Assembly: GCA_963804245.1 (NCBI GenBank)
Contig: CAWDPQ010000010.1
Coordinates: 248,001 to 312,000, forward strand
DNA length: 64,000 nucleotides
From: CAWDPQ01 sp963804245
Lineage (GTDB): Bacteria; Acidobacteriota; Vicinamibacteria; Vicinamibacterales; 2-12-FULL-66-21
Direction: 5' to 3'
The stretch's first letter is position 1; the number at the start of each line of letters is the position of its first letter. Made by a program: the position numbers and the translations under genes. This document shows positions 8,723 through 15,811 of this stretch, piece by piece. The notes under the pieces were generated by a model. The model saw nothing but the letters and a program-made list of their open reading frames with translations, was not told the origin of the DNA and made no database searches.

Positions 8723-9540
8723 TCCTCGACAGCCCGGTGAGGGAACAGGCCGCGCTGGAAGAAGAACAGGACCCGGTCGATCGTGTAGGCGAGCGTGCCG
8801 ATGATCAGAAGGATCAGGATGATGTGCTCCGAAAGGCCGCGCCGCTGGCTCGTCATCAGCAGGAAACCGAGCCCGTGCTGCGCGTTGATCAGTTCTGCCA
8901 GCATGATGTAACCGAACGCCATCCCGAACAGATGACGGAGGCTTCCATAGATGTCCGGCAGCGCCAGTCCGACCAGTACCTTCGACACGATCTGTCGCGG
9001 CGATGCGCCCAGCGTTTGTGCTGTCTCCACATAGCGGTCGTGGATCGAGGCGATGGCGCGGACGACGTCTGAATACACGAAGGGCACGCAGGCGATGAAG
9101 ATGAACATCACCTTCTGCGATTCGTCGATGCCGAACCACAGGATGGTCAGCGGGATCAGCGCGGCGACCGGCAGGTTTCGGCCGAAGAGCGCGATCGGCG
9201 CTCCCGCCGCTTCGATCGCCCGCCACGATGCGGCCACGATCCCGAGCGGCACGCCAACGAGGATGGCGAGACCGAACCCGATCAGCACGCGTCGCAATGT
9301 TGCGGCGATGCTTTGCAGCAGTGCCCGATCGTTGAGCAGGCTCGGGAAGCTGGCGAGCACCTCGCGTGGGCTCGGCAGAATCACCGGCGAGATGAGGCGG
9401 TCCTCGGGTGCACCACCGCTGGTGGCGAGCCACCAGAGCAGAACGACGAACGCCACCATCGCCGCGCCGAGCAGCCGGCGCACCATCCGCGGCGGCGGGA
9501 CGCGAAGCGAGAACAGCGGCGGCCTGGCTTCGCGCGCCAT
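8719..9540 (-). CDS. ABC transporter permease, SsuC/TauC/NrtB type
   Basis: The 273-aa inner-membrane protein has about six hydrophobic helices. The conserved cytoplasmic EAA loop that docks on the ATPase reads ETAQTLGASPRQIVSKVLVG. Sequence style (PSPREVLASFPSL, GIVAASWRAIEAAGAPIALF) is that of the binding-protein-dependent permeases for sulfonate, taurine, nitrate and thiamine-precursor import. The start ATG directly abuts the stop of the SBP-OmpA gene, and its stop overlaps the ATPase start. One permease gene implies a homodimer. The substrate cannot be read from the sequence. Confidence 0.92.
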   Translation of the reverse strand: MAREARPPLFSLRVPPPRMVRRLLGAAMVAFVVLLWWLATSGGAPEDRLISPVILPSPREVLASFPSLLNDRALLQSIAATLRRVLIGFGLAILVGVPLGIVAASWRAIEAAGAPIALFGRNLPVAALIPLTILWFGIDESQKVMFIFIACVPFVYSDVVRAIASIHDRYVETAQTLGASPRQIVSKVLVGLALPDIYGSLRHLFGMAFGYIMLAELINAQHGLGFLLMTSQRRGLSEHIILILLIIGTLAYTIDRVLFFFQRGLFPHRAVEE

Positions 9541-11301
9541 CTACTTGGGGGTCGTCGCCTCAGCCGGATAGACCTTGACCTCGACCCGCCTGTTCTTCGC
9601 GTGGTTCTCCGGATCCGTCGTTTCGGCCGGCCGGTCCCAGCCGATGCCGGAGCTGGCGAACTGATTCGGCTGCAGCGAGGGGAACTTGCGCAGGATCGCC
9701 TCTTTGACCGAGTTGGCGCGGTGCAGCGACAGCTCCTGCACCAGGCTCTTCGGCACGGTCCCGCGCATGGAACCGTCGGTATGTCCCTCGATCACGATTC
9801 GCGCCGCGCCGTACTGGCCGGCGAGCTTACCGACTTCCTCGACGATGAATCCGACGTTGGGATCGTAGAGTTCCTCCACATCCTTGCCGTCCATGGTCTT
9901 GGTGACCTTCTTGTTGAGGTCCCAGGAGTTCGGGAAGAAGTGGATGACGACCGTTTTGGTGAGGATCTCGTCCTTCTCGCCCTGGATGGAGCCGGCAGTG
10001 GCCGGCGCAAACTGCACGTCGTACTCGTTCTTCTGGCTCGCATATTTCGGTTCGGAGCTCAGCTTCTGGATGACGGAGAAGTCCATCACCTGATCGAACG
10101 GCGTCTGCTGCGTCACGGCGTTGATCTTCTTGTAGAGGAAATACGCCGTGTTCCACGTGCGCTCGAAACTGGTGGGGTTGTTCTGGTTCAGGAAGAAGTC
10201 ACGGTTCTCGGCGTAGTTGGTCGAATGCGCGTCGCCCAGCATGCCGAGCGCGTCGCTTTCCGGAATCGAGTAGCCGGCGGCCATCAGCTTGGCGACCTTC
10301 TGCTTCGCCTCCTGAGTCTTCAGCTCCTGCATGGCGTCGAAGATGCCGCGCACCATGCCTTCCATGATGTCCGGGTTGTCCTTGGCAAAGTCGGCACGCG
10401 AGAACCACACGTCGGCGATCAGCTTGTTGGCGGTCGCCGTAGTGACGATGAGACGGTTGCCCTTGACCTTTTCGAGGTTGTAGATGTCCGGTGCCCAGGT
10501 GACGGCGCCGGCCATGCGCTTGTCGGCATTGAAGGCGGCGGCCGCCTGGAAGGCATCCTGCGTGAATTTGAACTCGACTTCCGCCGGCTGCACGCCGGCA
10601 TTGATCAGGGCGTTCAGGGCGAAGAAATGCGACGGCGAGTTCTGGGCGAGGACAATCGTCTTGCCTCGCAGATCGGACATCGTCTTGATGGCTTCGCGCA
10701 CCACGATTCCGTCGCCGCCGTTCGACCAGTCGACCTGCTGGTAGATGCGTGGCATCACCCGCGAGTCTTTGCGCAAGCCTTCGAGGAAGAGCGGCACCAT
10801 GTCGAGCGTGGCCCAGCCGACGTGCAACGTGCCGGCGGCGTAGGCGTCGCGCATGGCCACCGGGTCGTCAATCAGGACGAGCTCGAGCTTGAAGTCTTTA
10901 CCGCCCGGAGTCTTCCACATCTTGCCGGCCTTGAAGCCATTGTTCGCGTAGATGATCGGCCCCCACCCGGCCCAGACGTTGATCGCGAACCGCACGGTGC
11001 GGTCGGCCATCGGCTGGTAGCTGGAGATGCCCTTGACCTCTGGCAGCTTGGCGCTCGGGACGTAGTTGTATTCCTTGACCGTCGTGATGCCCGAGTTGTC
11101 CGGCTTCTCCGCGCTGCCGGCCATCTGCTTCATTTCTTCGCTCGAGAACTGGCCGCCGGATCCGCCCGGTGCCTGGCTGCTGTAGCGCCAGACCGCCAGG
11201 CCGACGAGGCCCAGAACGACGAGAAGGACGGCAGCGTAGAAAGCGCGTGTCGGTTGTCCGTTCGCCATAGCTCCCCTCAGGAAAGAGAAGAAGTTCTTCA
11301 T
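9541..11301 (-). CDS. Membrane-anchored ABC substrate-binding domain fused to an OmpA domain
   Basis: This 586-aa protein has an unusual architecture. Residues 21-38 form a single N-terminal TM anchor rather than a cleavable signal. Residues about 100-410 read as a periplasmic substrate-binding domain of the NMT1/SsuA/TauA/NrtA type (VRFAINVWAGWGPIIYANNG, AYAAGTLHVGWATLDMVPLF, LRGKTIVLAQNSPSHFFALN). Residues 448-578 are an OmpA-like peptidoglycan-binding domain: HTDGS at 507-511, LSLHRANSVKEAI, and NRRVEVKV from 570 with the Arg that contacts diaminopimelate. A binding protein fixed both to the inner membrane and to peptidoglycan cannot diffuse like a normal one, so it may sense or gate rather than shuttle ligand (inference). 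It is followed immediately by the permease. Confidence 0.9.
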   Translation of the reverse strand: MKNFFSFLRGAMANGQPTRAFYAAVLLVVLGLVGLAVWRYSSQAPGGSGGQFSSEEMKQMAGSAEKPDNSGITTVKEYNYVPSAKLPEVKGISSYQPMADRTVRFAINVWAGWGPIIYANNGFKAGKMWKTPGGKDFKLELVLIDDPVAMRDAYAAGTLHVGWATLDMVPLFLEGLRKDSRVMPRIYQQVDWSNGGDGIVVREAIKTMSDLRGKTIVLAQNSPSHFFALNALINAGVQPAEVEFKFTQDAFQAAAAFNADKRMAGAVTWAPDIYNLEKVKGNRLIVTTATANKLIADVWFSRADFAKDNPDIMEGMVRGIFDAMQELKTQEAKQKVAKLMAAGYSIPESDALGMLGDAHSTNYAENRDFFLNQNNPTSFERTWNTAYFLYKKINAVTQQTPFDQVMDFSVIQKLSSEPKYASQKNEYDVQFAPATAGSIQGEKDEILTKTVVIHFFPNSWDLNKKVTKTMDGKDVEELYDPNVGFIVEEVGKLAGQYGAARIVIEGHTDGSMRGTVPKSLVQELSLHRANSVKEAILRKFPSLQPNQFASSGIGWDRPAETTDPENHAKNRRVEVKVYPAEATTPK

Positions 11302-11309
11302 CCTTTCTT

Positions 11310-12071
11310 CTAGTTCGTCTGCTTCTGTACCGGCTTGTCCGTGGTCGCCGGGCCCAGGTCCTTGGCCGCCTGCGCCACCGGCGTGGTTTCAGGCGACTTC
11401 AGACCCAGTTCCACCTCGAAGTTCGTCAGCGCCTGTTCCGCCAGCTCCGCCTCCATTCGTTCTTCGGCCTGAATCTCGGCGATGCCTTTCGAGGACAGAT
11501 CGGCGGCGACGCGAACGCGGCCGCGGTTCTGGTCGATCTTCTGCTGAATCACCGCTTCGATCTGTCCGAAGTCCGTCGTCAGGTTCATGTCGAAGCTCTC
11601 GGCGAGCTTGGCAATCTCCGCTTCCGCCGCGCTCATCTTCAGCTCGGCGTCGTACTTCTGGATTTTCTGGCGCAGCTCGATCAGCTTGTCGTTCGCATGC
11701 TTGATTTTCTTCAGGTTGTTCCCGTACGCCGTTTCGTGCATCTGCAGCTGCTGATCGTTGGCGGCGAGCTCCGCCTTCGCCTTCTGCAGCTCCAGCGCGA
11801 ACTTCGCCGCCGTCGCCCGATCGCCGGCCTTCAAATAGGCCTTGGTCTCCGCCTCGAGCTTCTGCACATGCGAGCGATTCGCCGAAACCTGCCGCGTCAC
11901 GCGCTCGACCAGGCCGCGATACTGCTCGAGCCCGACGCGACCTTCCTTCAGCTGCTCGACCGAACGGTCATACTCATATTGCATCTGCGCAATGGGGTCG
12001 GCCTCCCAGAAGATGTTGGCAATCTTGTTGATTTGCGCGACGAACGCAGACCAGAATTTCTGAACAATCAC
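11310..12071 (-). CDS. PspA/IM30 (Vipp1) family protein, ESCRT-III superfamily
   Basis: The 253-aa protein begins with GTG at 12071 after an AGGGAG ribosome binding site. It has an amphipathic N-terminal helix (IVQKFWSAFVAQINKIANIF), then long coiled-coil helices to about residue 215 (AKFALELQKAKAELAANDQQ, HANDKLIELRQKIQKYDAEL), the build of PspA/IM30. The C-terminus is extended by some 35 polar residues compared with E. coli PspA (222 aa). PspA proteins form rings and rods on stressed inner membranes and remodel them. No pspF, pspB or pspC lies nearby; the gene sits with an ABC transporter and an AAA+ ATPase instead, 8 nt before the SBP-OmpA gene. Confidence 0.88.
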   Translation of the reverse strand: MIVQKFWSAFVAQINKIANIFWEADPIAQMQYEYDRSVEQLKEGRVGLEQYRGLVERVTRQVSANRSHVQKLEAETKAYLKAGDRATAAKFALELQKAKAELAANDQQLQMHETAYGNNLKKIKHANDKLIELRQKIQKYDAELKMSAAEAEIAKLAESFDMNLTTDFGQIEAVIQQKIDQNRGRVRVAADLSSKGIAEIQAEERMEAELAEQALTNFEVELGLKSPETTPVAQAAKDLGPATTDKPVQKQTN

Positions 12072-12085
12072 TGGATTCTCCCTTT

Positions 12086-12132
12086 GGTTCCAGGGTTCTA
12101 AGGTTCCAAGCGTTCAGGGTTCTAGGGTTCCG
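12086..12132. repeat. GGTTC-type short tandem repeat between VWA and PspA genes
   Basis: The 62-nt gap between the VWA and PspA genes is filled with imperfect copies of GGTTC(C/T)A(A/G)GG: GGTTCCAGGGTTCTAAGG, then GTTCAGGGTTCTAGGGTTCC. The same word set occurs as an inverted pair at 4864-4897 at the far end of the operon. The tract lies just before the ribosome binding site of the PspA-like gene and could affect its expression. Confidence 0.6.
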
Positions 12133-12133
12133 G

Positions 12134-12919
12134 TCATTTCCGCTCCCCCGCGTCGACCGCCTCGGCGAGGATGCGTCCCTTGTAGATATCGTCGAGCGCC
12201 GCCCGAAGCTCCGCGCCGTTGCCGGCGCCGATGACATCCCCTCCTACATCCTTCAGGAACGCGAACTTCTCGGGACTCGTGTCGAACGCGACGAAGTAGG
12301 TCTGCACCGCTCCCTCGCTCTTCCTGAAGATATCGCGGGCGACGGTGTTCGGACTTCGCCCGGCGGTGTTCTCGCCGTCGGTCACGACGAGCAGGTATTT
12401 GCGGAAAACGCCGGCGCGGTAGAGATCGGGACGGGCGTTGCGCATCGCTTCGCCGATTGCCGTGCCGCCGCCTGGACTCGGCAATCGATTCAATGCCTCG
12501 CGGACGATCGCCCGATCGTACTTCTGGAGAGGCAACACGTTCGAGACGCCACTCGAAAAGCTGTACACGCCTATCTTGATGGGGAAGTCCGGATGGCTCG
12601 CGACGAAGCCGTCGGTGGCATCCAGCGTGGCCTCGAGCGCCTCTCGGGCGATGACGTACTTCGGCCGGGATTCGCCGGGGGCCGTTTCTTTCATCGAGCC
12701 GGACGTGTCGACGAGGATTGCGACTGCCGCGCCAAGTCCTTCTTCGACTTCTGCCTGGTAGGGTGCGGAAGGTTCAGCATCGTCGGCTGGCTGCGCGCTT
12801 CCGCCCGAGCCCGAGCCGCGACCGGAATCGCAGGCCACTGTGGCCATGAGCAGAGCGCAAACAGCGAGCTCGGCCGCCAACCTGAGACAAGGCCGCAAAC
12901 GCGTGGGCCTCGAGTTCAT
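12134..12919 (-). CDS. VWA-domain lipoprotein, first gene of the operon
   Basis: I start at the ATG at 12919; a TTG at 12928 is also in frame. The 261-aa product has an N-terminal signal with a lipobox-like ATVAC (Cys30), so it is probably a lipoprotein, then a Gly/Ser linker and a von Willebrand factor A domain. The metal-ion-dependent adhesion site is complete: DTSGS with D71, S73 and S75, T153 in GGTAIGEA, and D181 in VVTDGEN. VWA proteins commonly scaffold AAA+ ATPases or bind partners through Mg2+. Here the domain is predicted to face the periplasm, like the SBP-OmpA fusion. Confidence 0.85.
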   Translation of the reverse strand: MNSRPTRLRPCLRLAAELAVCALLMATVACDSGRGSGSGGSAQPADDAEPSAPYQAEVEEGLGAAVAILVDTSGSMKETAPGESRPKYVIAREALEATLDATDGFVASHPDFPIKIGVYSFSSGVSNVLPLQKYDRAIVREALNRLPSPGGGTAIGEAMRNARPDLYRAGVFRKYLLVVTDGENTAGRSPNTVARDIFRKSEGAVQTYFVAFDTSPEKFAFLKDVGGDVIGAGNGAELRAALDDIYKGRILAEAVDAGERK

Positions 12920-12951
12920 GTGCGCCAAGGAATCATGTAGATCGACGAGGG

Positions 12952-12981
12952 AGTGTACCGTTCGGTTCCGGACGGATGCAA
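12952..12981 (-). promoter_or_regulatory. Possible sigma-70-like promoter for the VWA-PspA-ABC-AAA operon
   Basis: On the minus strand TTGCAT (12981-12976) is followed after 18 nt by TACACT (12957-12952), four of six matches each to the vegetative -35 and -10 consensus, about 32 nt before the VWA start. It is the only such pair I found in the 72-nt gap to the lyase gene. Read-through from the genes upstream on the same strand is equally possible. Confidence 0.3.
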
Positions 12982-12991
12982 GACGAGCCGG

Positions 12992-14050
12992 CTACCTGAG
13001 CCACAGGTCCCGGCGCTCCGCGACAAATGCGTCATCGGTCAGGTGTGGATATTTTGACAGCACCCGATCGATCTCGGCCATCTGCCCTGTGCTCAGCTCC
13101 TCGTGCGGATCGAGGCACCAGCGTCCGGCCAGAAGTCCTTGCCGCCGCAGGACTTCGTGAATTCCAGGGATGCAGCCGGCAAAACCGTGCGCCGGATCGA
13201 ACAGTGCAGCATTGGCGTCGGTGAGCTCGGCGCCGAGCGCCAGGAGGGCCGACACCTCGTCGCCTGCCGCCACCTTGCAGCGCTGCAGCAGGCCGACCGC
13301 TTTGCTCGTCCAGACTGCCCACTGCCCGAGGAGGCCACCCGAAAAGCGCAGTCGCGGCTGCCCGTCGCCCGCGGCGTACCCGGTCAGCAGATCCGCCACG
13401 ATCGCGTCGTCATTTCCCGTGTAGAGGGCCACGTCCGTTCGGCCGCTCTCCGCGAGTGCGTTCACGACGTCCAGCGTGCGGTAGCGATCGAACGGCGCGA
13501 CTTTGATCGCGACGATGCGGTCGATGTCCAGAAACGCCCGCCAGAATGCGCGATCGAGTACCCGTCCGCCGACGGCGGGTTGCAGGTAGAAGCCGACCAC
13601 GGGAATCACGTCCGCCACGCGCGCACAGTGATCGAGAACCACGCTGTTGCTCGCGTCACGAAGGGCGCCGAGGCTCAACAAAGCCGCCTCGTAGCCGAGC
13701 GACACGGCCAGTTCCGCCTCCTGTAGCGCCTGCGCCGTCGGTCCTACGACACCAGCGACCATGACGGGCCGTCGCTCACGTTTGGCGCACCACGTGCGCA
13801 CGGTGTCGCTGGCGAGCGCGAGAACTGGCTCCAAGAGGCCGATCGTCGGATCGCGGATCGCGAATTGCGTCGTGTGCACGCCGACCGCAATCCCTCCCGC
13901 GTCGGCGTCGCAGTAGTACCGGGTCAGCGCCACCTGCCGGCGCTCATCGAGCCGGCGCTCGGCCGTGAGCGCCAGCGGGTGGGCCGGGATTACGACGCCG
14001 CGCAGAAGCGTCTGGCGCAGGCTCGACAAACGTTCGTCAGAAGCGGCCAT
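12992..14050 (-). CDS. Dihydrodipicolinate synthase (DapA) family aldolase/lyase
   Basis: The 352-aa protein reads as a TIM-barrel lyase of the DHDPS/N-acetylneuraminate lyase superfamily. The Schiff-base lysine is likely in DRIVAIKVAPFDRYRT, the usual place on strand six, and the barrel strands GVVIPAHPLAL, VMVAGVVG and VIPVVGFYLQPA match the family pattern. It is longer than DapA (about 290 aa) and is next to a sugar-type epimerase rather than lysine genes, so sugar-acid breakdown (2-keto-3-deoxy acid or similar) is more likely than lysine synthesis (inference). Its start overlaps the epimerase gene by 14 nt. Confidence 0.85.
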   Translation of the reverse strand: MAASDERLSSLRQTLLRGVVIPAHPLALTAERRLDERRQVALTRYYCDADAGGIAVGVHTTQFAIRDPTIGLLEPVLALASDTVRTWCAKRERRPVMVAGVVGPTAQALQEAELAVSLGYEAALLSLGALRDASNSVVLDHCARVADVIPVVGFYLQPAVGGRVLDRAFWRAFLDIDRIVAIKVAPFDRYRTLDVVNALAESGRTDVALYTGNDDAIVADLLTGYAAGDGQPRLRFSGGLLGQWAVWTSKAVGLLQRCKVAAGDEVSALLALGAELTDANAALFDPAHGFAGCIPGIHEVLRRQGLLAGRWCLDPHEELSTGQMAEIDRVLSKYPHLTDDAFVAERRDLWLR

Positions 14051-15071
14051 CCGCGACCTCGAAGTGGGTTGGCTTGTTCAGCGAGGCACCGCCTGCCTGC
14101 ACCCAGTGCGCGACCCATTGCTGCAGGACTGTCAGCGGCACCTCGGGTTCGCCCAATTGCGCACGACAGCGGCTGGCATCGCTCAGGAGCGCAACCGGTC
14201 CCTCGGTGCCGACGAAGCGGGGCTCGCGGCCGAAGATGGAGCCGAACCATCGCGCGATCTCTCTGACCGAGATGCGTTCGGCACCGGTAACGTTCAATAT
14301 CGTTGGCGGTGATGCGCAGAGATCGAGGCAGCGCAGCGCATAGCTGTTGGCGTCACCCTGCCAGATGGCGTTGAAGTAGCCGACGGTCAGGTCGACAGGT
14401 TCCCCGGCAAAAACCTTCCGCGCGATGTCCACCAGCGTGCCGTAGCGGAGATCGACCGCGTAGTTCAACCTGTACAAGAGCGATGACGCGGTTCGTTCGT
14501 GCGACACGAACTCTACGACTCGTTCACGCCCGAGGCAGGACTGCGCGTATTCGCCGACCGGCGCCGGTGTATCACCTTCTTTCGAGGCGGGCCCGTCGAT
14601 CGGCACGAGCGGGTACACATTACCGGTTGAGAACACCACGAGTCTGGACCGGGCGAAGTGTTCGGCGACGTGTGCCGGCACCACAGTGTTGGTGACCCAG
14701 GTCAGGTCGGTTCGATCCAGCGTTCCGAACTTCCGCCCGGCGAGAAACAGCACGTTCTCAGCGCGAGGCAGCGCGGCGATCTGCGCAGGCTCGAGCAGGT
14801 CGCACGCCAGGGTCTGGATGTCGTCCGCTTCCAGTCGGCCGCGGGCTTCGGCCGAAGAAAATCGCGACGCCGCCATTACGCGATAACGGCTGCCAACACG
14901 CGCGAGAGCCCGGTACACCCGGCGGGCCAGCGAAGGCCCCATCTTGCCGCCGGCACCGACAATCAGCACGTCGCCATCGAGATGTCGCGCGAATTCAACG
15001 TCCGCCTCGGACGGGCGAGCCAGAATGTCCTCGAGTTCGGTTTCGGTGCGAATTTGTGCGGGTAGGTTCAT
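14037..15071 (-). CDS. Extended SDR / NAD(P)-dependent epimerase-dehydratase, atypical active site
   Basis: The 344-aa protein has a Rossmann fold with the dinucleotide motif GAGGKMG near residue 37 and the typical strand VVFSTGNVYP before the active site. Where extended SDRs carry YxxxK this protein has YAQSC, so the catalytic lysine appears to be missing although the tyrosine is present. Glu or Arg residues follow closely (LGRERVVEF). It probably acts on a nucleotide sugar or sugar acid together with the DHDPS-like enzyme, which starts before this gene ends. It lies 20 nt after the sigma-factor gene. Confidence 0.8.
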   Translation of the reverse strand: MNLPAQIRTETELEDILARPSEADVEFARHLDGDVLIVGAGGKMGPSLARRVYRALARVGSRYRVMAASRFSSAEARGRLEADDIQTLACDLLEPAQIAALPRAENVLFLAGRKFGTLDRTDLTWVTNTVVPAHVAEHFARSRLVVFSTGNVYPLVPIDGPASKEGDTPAPVGEYAQSCLGRERVVEFVSHERTASSLLYRLNYAVDLRYGTLVDIARKVFAGEPVDLTVGYFNAIWQGDANSYALRCLDLCASPPTILNVTGAERISVREIARWFGSIFGREPRFVGTEGPVALLSDASRCRAQLGEPEVPLTVLQQWVAHWVQAGGASLNKPTHFEVADGRF

Positions 15072-15091
15072 GGTAGCGAAGCGAACGGCGA

Positions 15092-15811
15092 TCAGCGCGC
15101 TATGACGCCCAACAGATAGCGTAGCTCATCGTCGATTTCCTGCGGACTGTCGACGGTCTCGGCGATGGTCTCTCTCAGAGCGGCAGCGAACTGTTTCCGC
15201 AGCCTGTGGACGGCGACGCGGACCGCACCCTCGCTGGTGCCGAATTCGCGGGCCAGGTCCGGATACGACAGCGTATCGTTTCCGGTAAGCGTTGACCTCA
15301 GCTGCTTGAACAGCGCCGCCCGGCCGGACCGAACGTGTGTTTCAGCGACGCGGATCAATGCCTCGTCTAGGACCTGCAGCGCCCATCGCCGCTCGTAGAT
15401 CCGCTCCGGCGTCAGGTCGCTCGAGGGCTCCAGCTGGTAGCGGCGTTCGCCGTCGTCGAAGTCCAGCGGAACGTGAAGCAGCCCGCCACCGCGTTTCAGC
15501 GTACGTGCCCAGTCCCGTTCGTTCGACAGGAAGTGCCGGAGCGAGCCGAGGAGGAATGATCGGAAGCGGCCGCGGACGGGGGTTGCCGACTTCAAGTAAC
15601 CCTTCTCGATTACCCTGGCAAAAAACGCCTGCGTCAGGTCTGCCGCGTCGTCGGTCGCCGCACCGCTCCTGCGAACGAAGGCGTAAACCGGAAACCAGTA
15701 TCGCTCACAAAGCTCGGCCAGCGCCGCGTCAGCGTCCGTGGTGGAGCTTCCGGCCATGATGACCAGGCTCCAACGGGTGGTCGCGAAGCGATGCCGGCTC
15801 CGCTCCGTCAG
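15092..15811 (-). CDS. ECF-type RNA polymerase sigma factor, probably with a CTG start
   Basis: The core reads as an ECF sigma factor of the kind common in Acidobacteria and Planctomycetes: FATTRWSLV at the N-terminus, DDAADLTQAFFARVIEKGYL (region 2), RGRFRSFLLGSLRHFLSN, and EFGTSEGAVRVAVHRLRKQF (region 4 helix-turn-helix). The longer ATG frame from 15940 would overlap the pseudokinase by 133 nt. A CTG at 15811 overlaps the pseudokinase stop (CTGA) and gives the usual 239-residue length, so a CTG start, or an ATG misread as CTG, is preferred; a TTG farther upstream is another option. It is last in a kinase-pseudokinase-sigma cassette. Confidence 0.85.
   Translation of the reverse strand: MTERSRHRFATTRWSLVIMAGSSTTDADAALAELCERYWFPVYAFVRRSGAATDDAADLTQAFFARVIEKGYLKSATPVRGRFRSFLLGSLRHFLSNERDWARTLKRGGGLLHVPLDFDDGERRYQLEPSSDLTPERIYERRWALQVLDEALIRVAETHVRSGRAALFKQLRSTLTGNDTLSYPDLAREFGTSEGAVRVAVHRLRKQFAAALRETIAETVDSPQEIDDELRYLLGVIAR

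Noticed and set aside
8723..9433. N-terminal extension of the ABC ATPase frame
   Set aside because: It only mirrors the permease gene in another frame; the ATG at 8722 overlaps the permease stop and gives the normal ATPase length.
9313..11313. Plus-strand open frame of 666 codons
   Set aside because: Lies opposite the clearly recognisable SBP-OmpA gene; its translation is rich in His, Arg and Val and shows no domain, as expected of a GC-driven shadow.
11310..12071. Classical phage-shock (psp) operon
   Set aside because: No PspF-type activator, PspB or PspC; partners are an ABC transporter, a VWA lipoprotein and a classical AAA+ protein.
12992..14050. Lysine-pathway dapA
   Set aside because: Too long, and linked to an epimerase rather than to lysine genes; only the superfamily is supported.
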